Assembly (NCBI GenBank): GCA_030844895.1
Contig: CM061223.1
Span: forward strand, 107,305,186-107,369,185
Direction of reading: 5' to 3'
From: Ambrosia x helenae
Lineage: Eukaryota > Streptophyta > Magnoliopsida > Asterales > Asteraceae
Length of the DNA stretch: 64,000 bases
Positions 58,177-64,000 of this stretch are shown one piece after another; position 1 is the stretch's first letter; each line of letters starts with the position of its first letter. The notes beneath the pieces are model-generated. The model had not been told where the DNA came from. It was given only the letters and a program-made list of their open reading frames with translations, and did not search any database. Both the position numbers and the translations under genes were made by a program.

Positions 58177-58889
58177 TTATATCACGAGAATTGCAATTTA
58201 TGTGTTGGTATAGATTCAATTTGTTCTACGTTTAGAACTAAACTTTTTTTGTAAACTTTTTTTGGGAAAGTCAAGTTAGGTCAACGCGCTAGGGGTAAAA
58301 ATTATGCCCTTGATATGAATATGTGTTTCGATTACACATGTAAGTTTCACCTTGATACAGATTCAATTAGCTTATTTTCTTGTGCTAATTTGTTTTTAAA
58401 AAACTAATTTGTCGTCATGTTTAAGAACTTTATAAAATATCTTTTTAACTCACTCAAGTTTCTAAAGTTCCAAGTTTACTCCTTCATTCCTTTAACGAAT
58501 CGCATAGCCTTTCGACTAATTCGTTTAATATTTGTAATTTATGCGCACCGTAAGTCCGTAACACAGACGAGCCTAATTGCTAGTTGAATATTAAATACCA
58601 TCACCTTTTTCTTGCAAGAACTTAAAAAAAAAGATAAACATAAAAAAGTGCCCATACAACTCTGCTTCTTTAGAACTCCTGTAAGGGAAATGGTTTAACT
58701 ATAAACTTGTTTTTTTTTTTAATTTTAATGTTCTTTATTTTACACATTTTAAATCTTTTTGGGAGTATTGATACGGGTCAAAAGGTTACCAGACCAGCCC
58801 TCTTAATGACAGGCTCGATCGCGTAACCTTGCAATGTTTACTTAAAGTAGGAAGTTAATCATATATGCTAATTTATTTCAATGTTTGTA
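58177..58889. other. intergenic, nothing recognised
   Basis: AT-rich sequence, no gene or clear repeat. Confidence 0.5.
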
Positions 58890-59650
58890 ATTTCATTTAG
58901 AGCACCCACTATGATGGGTATCTGGACACGTCCGGTTGAATCGCATCAAGCAAAACAAACCCACACCATTGTAGGAGGAATCCGAATGTTGGTTTGGAGG
59001 TGGTTTGGTAGAGCGGACGATTGTGGGTGCCCCTTACCCCCACCCCGGGGTCAAACGGCTACGTTTAAAAATAAATAACGGTAACATTAATTATATTATG
59101 ATATTTAATTTCAAGTACACCAACCAATTATATATATACACACATTTACCATCTCACACAAAACACACACTCTCAATCCACATTTTCAAATTACCAATCT
59201 TTTAAATCCTTTCAATTACACAATGAGCTTAAGTAATGACCAAACATCGCAACACCCCCTACACGTAATATTTTAGACGCGGGTAACTCCAACGAGGAAG
59301 AGTCCGCTAAATCTCAATTACCTCTACCTAAGCTTTCTGTTTTTTGCCCATCCATTTACACTCTTTTATTTTTTGCAACACCCATTTATGAAAAAAAAAA
59401 AATTATTAACGAGGCGTCTCATACATGTTACTAAATTTCTTAAATCTAATAGTTTTATATATCATGGTTAATTAAACGTATTGAATCCAATATTAACCAT
59501 TTTTGTGTTCAGAGTAAAATGTCACTTTAGTTAATAATGTGTGCTGGGTCAAACAACATGTTAAACATGCTTATCAAACACAACATGTTTAACACAACAT
59601 CACAATATTAGAAACGCGTAGGATATTACACATAATCTTATTTCCTGGTC
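58890..59650 (+). repeat. Harbinger-like remnant
   Basis: Starts with a terminus-like GAGCACCCACTATGATGGG, then a TATATATACACACA leader similar to the leader of the ORF1 element, then ATGAGCTTAAGTAATGACC, which soon stops. It looks like the 5' part of a decayed Harbinger element; the right end is not defined. Confidence 0.4.
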
Positions 59651-59923
59651 TTAGACTGAGTGTAGTGGTGGCGTGAGATAAAAAAATAGCGCCCCCCACA
59701 CCGCTACGGGGGGCGCTATGGCTTAAAAAAAGGGTGCAACGTTATAAAAATAACGCATGATCAACCTTTATCCAACCAATCAAAATTGAACACGTGGGGG
59801 AGGCAAGCATAACGGTCATATGACCGTTGTATTTGAACGGCAACTTTTTTTTTTTTGTTTATATATACACACAAAACACATATTATTCAAACATAAAACA
59901 CATATTACCAATATTTACAAAAA

Positions 59924-61418
59924 ATGGGTTCCCCCGCGTCATCATCCGTTGCCAGAGAATATTACAAAGATTTCAATCCGATGAGGGTGATTCGACAGAC
60001 GAAGAGTTGGAGCAAGATGCGGTTACGAGTGCACTTGCGTCGAGATATATGGAACAAACTAGTGCGCCTACACGTCCAAAACTGACTAGACAGTATTACG
60101 AACGAGATCGTGTATCGGCAAATGCTCGATTGATGAAGGATTACTTTGATGAAAACCCGACTTACCCGACTCAAAGACGTTTGGGCGTCGTTTCCGGATG
60201 AGCAAACGTTTATTTCTACGTATTACCGGAGATTTGAAAAACGCGTTTCCTTACTTTCAACAAAAATCGGATGCTAGGGGGTGATGGGATTCACGTCTAT
60301 TCAAAAGTGTACCTCGGCACTGCGTATACTCGCATACGGCAACACGACGGATATCAACGACGAGTATTTAAAAATGACCGAGAAAACAACACGCGATTCT
60401 TTGGAGTATTTTTGCCAAGGTACATCACTTTTTTTAAAGTAAATTCATTTACCTTTTTTATATATTTTTATATATAGTTACATCACTTTTTTTTATATAT
60501 TTTTGTATATAGTTACATCACTTTTTTTTATATATTTTTGTATTTATTTTTTTAGGAATAGTAAAGTTGTACAGAGCCCGGTATCTTAGAAGGCCCACTT
60601 GGTACGACTTACAGAAAATTTACGAGGTGCATACGAATGAACATGGGTTACCAGGAATGATGGGTAGCATTGATTGTCGTCACTGGCGGTGGTATAATTG
60701 CCCAACCGCTTGGCGAGGTCAACACACACGTGGTGACCAAAAAGGACCATCGATTATTCTTCAAGCGATGGCTTCAGTCGATCTTTGGGTTTGGTCGGCC
60801 TAGTTTGTTGTTGCAGGTTCATGCAACGACTTAAACGTTTTTGAGCAGTCGCCTATTATTGAGGATTTCATTTCTGGCAGGGTAGCAAAGGCGTGTTTTT
60901 TTGCTAATGGAAACTACTACCCACACGGATACTATTTGGCTGACGGAATATATCCGAGGTATAGCATTATCGTTAAGACGTTGAGTAACCCGTACGATGA
61001 AAAAAGGGCACACTTTAAAAAGGTTCAAGAGGCGGCGCGAAAGGACATAGAGAGATATTTTGGGGTTCTTCAACAGCGTTGGCATTACATAAGAAATCCT
61101 GCTCGTGCATGGACCACAGACAAGCTGCGAGATGCTATGTATGCATGTATAATCATGCATAATATGATATTAGAAGATGAAGGTAAATCGATATGCCAAA
61201 ATTATGTACCGGAAGCCGTTCAGGAGCTACCGCAAGCTAATATGGAACAAAGAATACTCAATGCACATGAACTTCGTGACCATGATGCACATGACGCGTT
61301 AACGACGGATATGGTCCAACATGCGTGGTCGGTTCGGTATATTCCAAACGCTGGTGAAAGCGAAGAGGGCGAAGATGAAGAAGAAGAAGAGTATGACGAA
61401 AGAGATGATGAAAATTAA
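59924..61418 (+). pseudogene. Harbinger DDE transposase, degenerate
   Basis: Exon 1 up to 60419 and exon 2 from 60556 are joined by a GTACAT...TTTTTTTAG intron in phase. The N-terminal helix-turn-helix part (TRPKLTRQYYERDRVSANAR) is in one frame, MSKRLFLRITGD in the next and GFTSIQKCTSALRILAYG in a third. So frameshifts lie near 60175 and near 60280. The catalytic core shows the three acidic residues: Asp in GMMGSIDCRHW, Asp in GSCNDLNVF and Glu in RKDIERYFGVLQ. A TAG at 60801-60803 interrupts the core between the first and second acidic residues. The C-terminal tail is Glu/Asp-rich. In the family this DDE_Tnp_4 (ALP1-like) protein cuts the element ends together with ORF1. This copy is dead unless read through or repaired. 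Confidence 0.82.
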
Positions 61419-61604
61419 TATTATTTGTGTTTTTATATATTATTTGTGTGTTTTTTAATATTATTTGTATTTTTTTAATTTAAGTAATATTAGTTGTGTG
61501 TTTTTAATATTATTTGTAATTTTTTATATTTATTTGTCTTTTATTTTAATTATTTTGAGTTAAAAGATTAAAAAAATAATAAATTAAACAACTAATCAGA
61601 AACA

Positions 61605-61850
61605 GGGGCATTATAAATAACCTCATACCACTACACCCTTTTTCACTTCATTTCTCCATGCTGACTCAGCTGCCACGTGGACCAATCAGAATCATGGGCA
61701 TTTTAAATAACCCCCTCCACTTAGACCATGTGTACTGGAGGGGGTTATTTCTAACGCCTCTGATTCTGATTGGTCCATGTGGCAGCTGAGTCAGCATGGA
61801 GAAATGAATTGAAAAAGGGGTGTAGTGGTAGGGGTTATTTATAATGCCCC
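61605..61850. repeat. inverted repeat inside Harbinger element
   Basis: Arms containing GCATTATAAATAACC and CATGCTGACTCAGCTGCCAC on the left are matched by their complements on the right, apex near 61727. Ends GGGGCATTATAAATAA / TTATTTATAATGCCCC suggest a nested MITE. Confidence 0.7.
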
Positions 61851-62140
61851 TTACAAGTCTTGACCGTTTGAAAGTCCCCCCCCCCTTTGTCCACGTGGCC
61901 GTCGCTGATTTGCTGGATCAATTTGTCACCGACATTATACATATAATGCTTGCCCCCTTTTTTGCCCAATAACGCCCCCCACAGTGGTAGGGGTTATTTA
62001 TAATGCCCCTTACAAGTCTTGACCGTTTGAAAGTCCCCCCCCCCTTTGTCCACGTGGCCGTCGCTGATTTGCTGGATCAATTTGTCACCGGCATTATACA
62101 TATAACGCTTGCCCCTTTTTTGCCCAATAACGCCCCCCGT
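61822..62140 (+). repeat. tandem duplication, two units of about 160 bases
   Basis: The unit GTAGTGGTAGGGGTTATTTA through AACGCCCCCCA is present twice in direct orientation. The two copies differ at a few bases, so the duplication is recent. It includes a run of 12-13 C. Confidence 0.8.
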
Positions 62141-62205
62141 AACGGTGTGGGGGGCGTTATTTTTGTTTATAACACTTGCTCACGCTCCCACTACACACAC
62201 TCTTA

Positions 62206-62848
62206 CGAGTGTTCAACGAATCGAATAACGAATTTTCGAATTATTCGAATCGAATTTCTCGAATTTTTAATATTTTTACCTGAATTCGTATTCGTTTAAA
62301 ATTCAATTTATTCGATTCGTATTCGATTCGAATATATTCGATTTAGTTCAAATTCACCATAAATAATAAATTGTTTTACTTTTAGTTTTAAAACTAATAC
62401 AAACTCATTATTTTTAACATATAAAATACAAATCTACAAAATTGATAAACAATAATGTGTCAAATACGGAATAGTAAAAATAGTAAAGAGTGTAGTTTGT
62501 TAGAATTTTGTGATGTATAAGGTAAATATGTAAAATATGGTTATGGTAAAAGTTGTAGACATTATGGGTTTTTAGAGTTTGACAAAAATTTAGAAGTTCT
62601 TTTTTTTCAATGTGTATATAATAACGTGCATGTGTGTATATATATTTAAAATAATATACATATACAGTTTTTATTCGAATTTCGAATCGAACCGAATTTA
62701 AAATCATAAATTCGTATTCGATTTACTGGAATCAAATTCGTATTGAATCGAATTCGAATTCTTAATAATCGAATCGAATTCTTGGTAATCGAATCAAACT
62801 AATTTGAATTTTAAATTTTTTGAATCCGAATCAAATTCTGAACTCCTA
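62206..62848. repeat. hAT-like element rich in AATTCGAATCGAA
   Basis: The left part begins GAGTGTTCAACGAATCGAA and the right part ends AATTCTGAACTCCTA, roughly inverted. Both sides are made of ATTCGAATCG-type repeats in mirrored orientation, like the elements at 5155 and 57221. Duplication not clear. Confidence 0.5.
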
Positions 62849-62890
62849 TATGGTCCACCAAAATATATGGTCCACCAAAATATATAATAA
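62849..62890 (+). repeat. short direct repeat
   Basis: ATATGGTCCACCAAAAT occurs twice in a row, about 90-130 bases upstream of the SCPL start. Confidence 0.7.
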
Positions 62891-62944
62891 CATGAAGTCT
62901 ATTTACAGCTAAAAAAAAAATACTTTAGGCATATAAAACGACTA

Positions 62945-62956
62945 TCTATATATATT
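62945..62956 (+). promoter_or_regulatory. TATA box of SCPL gene
   Basis: CTATATATATTG lies about 45-55 bases upstream of the ATG at 62999. Confidence 0.55.
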
Positions 62957-62998
62957 GAATAGAGCAAGACTAAAGTTGGGTCCATGTGCAGAAAAAAT

Positions 62999-63516
62999 AT
63001 GGAGCACAAAAGCAATATGCGAATATCTCTCATCATCCTTGTGTTCATACTTCACATGCTACCTTTTTCCCATTCCAAATCCATAGTCAAACACCTCCCT
63101 GGGTTCTCCGGCGTTCTTCCCTTCACTCTTGAAACCGGGTACGTATTTCGTTAAATTCTCTTGCGGTATCAAGGTGTGTAAAACAATGACTCTCCCATGA
63201 GGTCAAGGGTTCGAGTTTCGCAAATAGACAAATAAAATTAGCTTCTTGTTTGAAAAAAAAAATCTAGTTAGATTTCCCTCTCTTTAATATTGCATTCAAG
63301 GTTTTAGATAGAACCATACACATTGTTTATATTTTATAATATTGTTTATATTTTGTATATATTGTGAAAGATATGTTGGTGTTGGGAAAGATGAAGAAGT
63401 GCAATTGTTTTACTACTTTGTTGAATCTCAAAGAAACCCAAACAAAGATCCATTGCTTCTTTATCTCACCGGTGGTCCGGGAACATCTGCATTTCTTCCA
63501 TTCTTTTATCAAATAG
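62999..63516 (+). CDS. serine carboxypeptidase-like protein, 5' part
   Basis: Exon 1 (62999-63138) and exon 2 (63371-63516) are joined by a GTACGT...GAAAG intron. The first 27 residues form a signal peptide (ISLIILVFILHMLPFSHS). Then comes HLPGFSGVLPFTLETGYVGVG, the start of plant SCPL acyltransferases and peptidases, and ESQRNPNKDPLLLYLTGGPG, the substrate/oxyanion block. The usual GGPGCSS is GGPGTSA here, losing a Cys that often forms a disulfide. Exon 2 ends at ATAG before GTAACT. Later exons, including the catalytic Ser, lie beyond the window. Family members act in the vacuole or secretory path and use glucose esters to acylate metabolites, or cleave peptides; which applies cannot be told. 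A tandem duplication covers the exon 2 donor. Confidence 0.78.
63165..63255 (+). repeat. SINE-like insertion in SCPL intron 1
   Basis: AAGGTGTGTAAAACAATG and a B box, AAGGGTTCGAGTTTCG, are followed by a short body and an A-run near 63246-63256. Confidence 0.45.
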
Positions 63517-63895
63517 GTAACTTTTTTTTTTTTTTTTTTTGCATTTTTTATTATTTAATCTTATCTTTGTCAACTAGAACTCAATAAAAGTAGCAATATG
63601 AAAATGTGCATTATCTATTAGAAAAAAAATGTTTAATTTAAAATATTTTATATGGTGATGTTTTTAAAACGTTGTTGAATATGTGCACATAATGCGTTTC
63701 TTCCATTCTTTTATCAAATAGGTAACTTTTTTTTTTTTTTTTTGCATTTTTTTTTATTTAATCTTATCTTTGTCAACTAGAACTCAATAAAAGTTGCAAT
63801 ATGAAAATGTGCATTATCTATTAGAAAAAAAATGTTTACTTTAAAATATTGATCTATTTTATATGGGTATGTTTTTAAAACGTTGTTGTGTGCAC
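63490..63895 (+). repeat. tandem duplication over SCPL exon 2 donor
   Basis: The segment from GCATTTCTTCCATTCTTTTA at about 63489 to about 63690 recurs at about 63690-63895 with few changes. It includes the last 25 exon bases, the GTAACT donor, the T-run and the following intron. Confidence 0.8.
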
Positions 63896-64000
63896 ATATT
63901 TAACTAGGGGAGGGTTATCTTGAAACCCTAAATATTGTGAGAACAATGAGAAAAAGTAAAAAGATCAATCAAAATAAAAAAAAATTAATACAAATCTCAT

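Larger units (their letters stand above)
59654..62202 (+). mobile_element. PIF/Harbinger element with broken transposase
   Basis: The left end GACTGAGTGTAGTGGTGGCG and right end complement GAGTGTGTGTAGTGGGAGCG are both flanked by TTA (59651-59653, 62203-62205). Each terminus continues with a GCGCCCCCCACACCG palindrome. The transposase lies at 59924-61418. The 3' part contains an inverted repeat (61605-61850) and a tandem duplication (about 61822-62140), so the element has been rearranged. 2549 bp. Confidence 0.82.

Noticed and set aside
58027..58254. 75-codon frame ending near the hAT element edge
   Set aside because: It is made of GTTCGTTTGTT repeats in the right arm of the hAT element and crosses its border.

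Overview
The window looks like nuclear DNA of a flowering plant. Genes are split by GT-AG introns, all recognisable proteins are plant families, and most of the sequence is nested plant transposons. The transposon mix and simple-sequence style suggest a eudicot, probably Asteraceae; the family is inference only. No bacterial, plasmid or CRISPR structure was seen.

Layout. 0-4 kb holds a three-B3-domain REM-type transcription factor (minus, four coding exons) with a hAT element in its upstream region. 4-10.6 kb is a patchwork of hAT and PIF/Harbinger elements around one small conserved plant gene (8843-9064, minus) with its TATA box. 10650-30209 is one nested retrotransposon block: a Ty3/Gypsy chromovirus (Tekay-like, minus) with 2.6-kb LTRs and TSD ACATA. 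Its left LTR is split by a younger 8.9-kb plus-strand LTR element (TSD CTATG) that has a primer-binding site and polypurine tract but no gag-pol. 31816-38144 is a complete 13-exon sterol C24-methyltransferase gene (SMT1, minus) whose introns carry at least five hAT-like MITEs. 38-50 kb is repeat-rich and holds a tandem array of tRNA-like units, a 1.85-kb Mutator-like element carrying an inverted duplication of a captured coiled-coil gene fragment, a glutamine synthetase relic, and foldback elements. 50548-52453 is a PIF/Harbinger element carrying ORF1 only. It sits just upstream of a class-I carboxylesterase gene (52642-53636) that has one frameshift. 54-58 kb is an old LTR fragment broken by a solo LTR and a hAT element. 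59654-62202 is a second Harbinger element with a broken DDE transposase. The window ends inside a serine carboxypeptidase-like gene (from 62999) that shows a tandem duplication across its exon 2 donor site.

How the parts relate. The host genes (REM, small conserved protein, SMT1, carboxylesterase, SCPL) have no evident shared pathway. The transposons do relate to each other. The ORF1-only and transposase-only Harbinger elements have the two halves of a two-component system. The 799-bp element near 9.2 kb is an internally deleted relative of the ORF1 element, and both sit beside a TATA box with the same end facing the gene. The coding-less nested LTR element presumably used proteins from a relative. 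Coordinates of exons, TSDs and LTR edges were read by eye from the bases; family names rest on motif recognition without database search.
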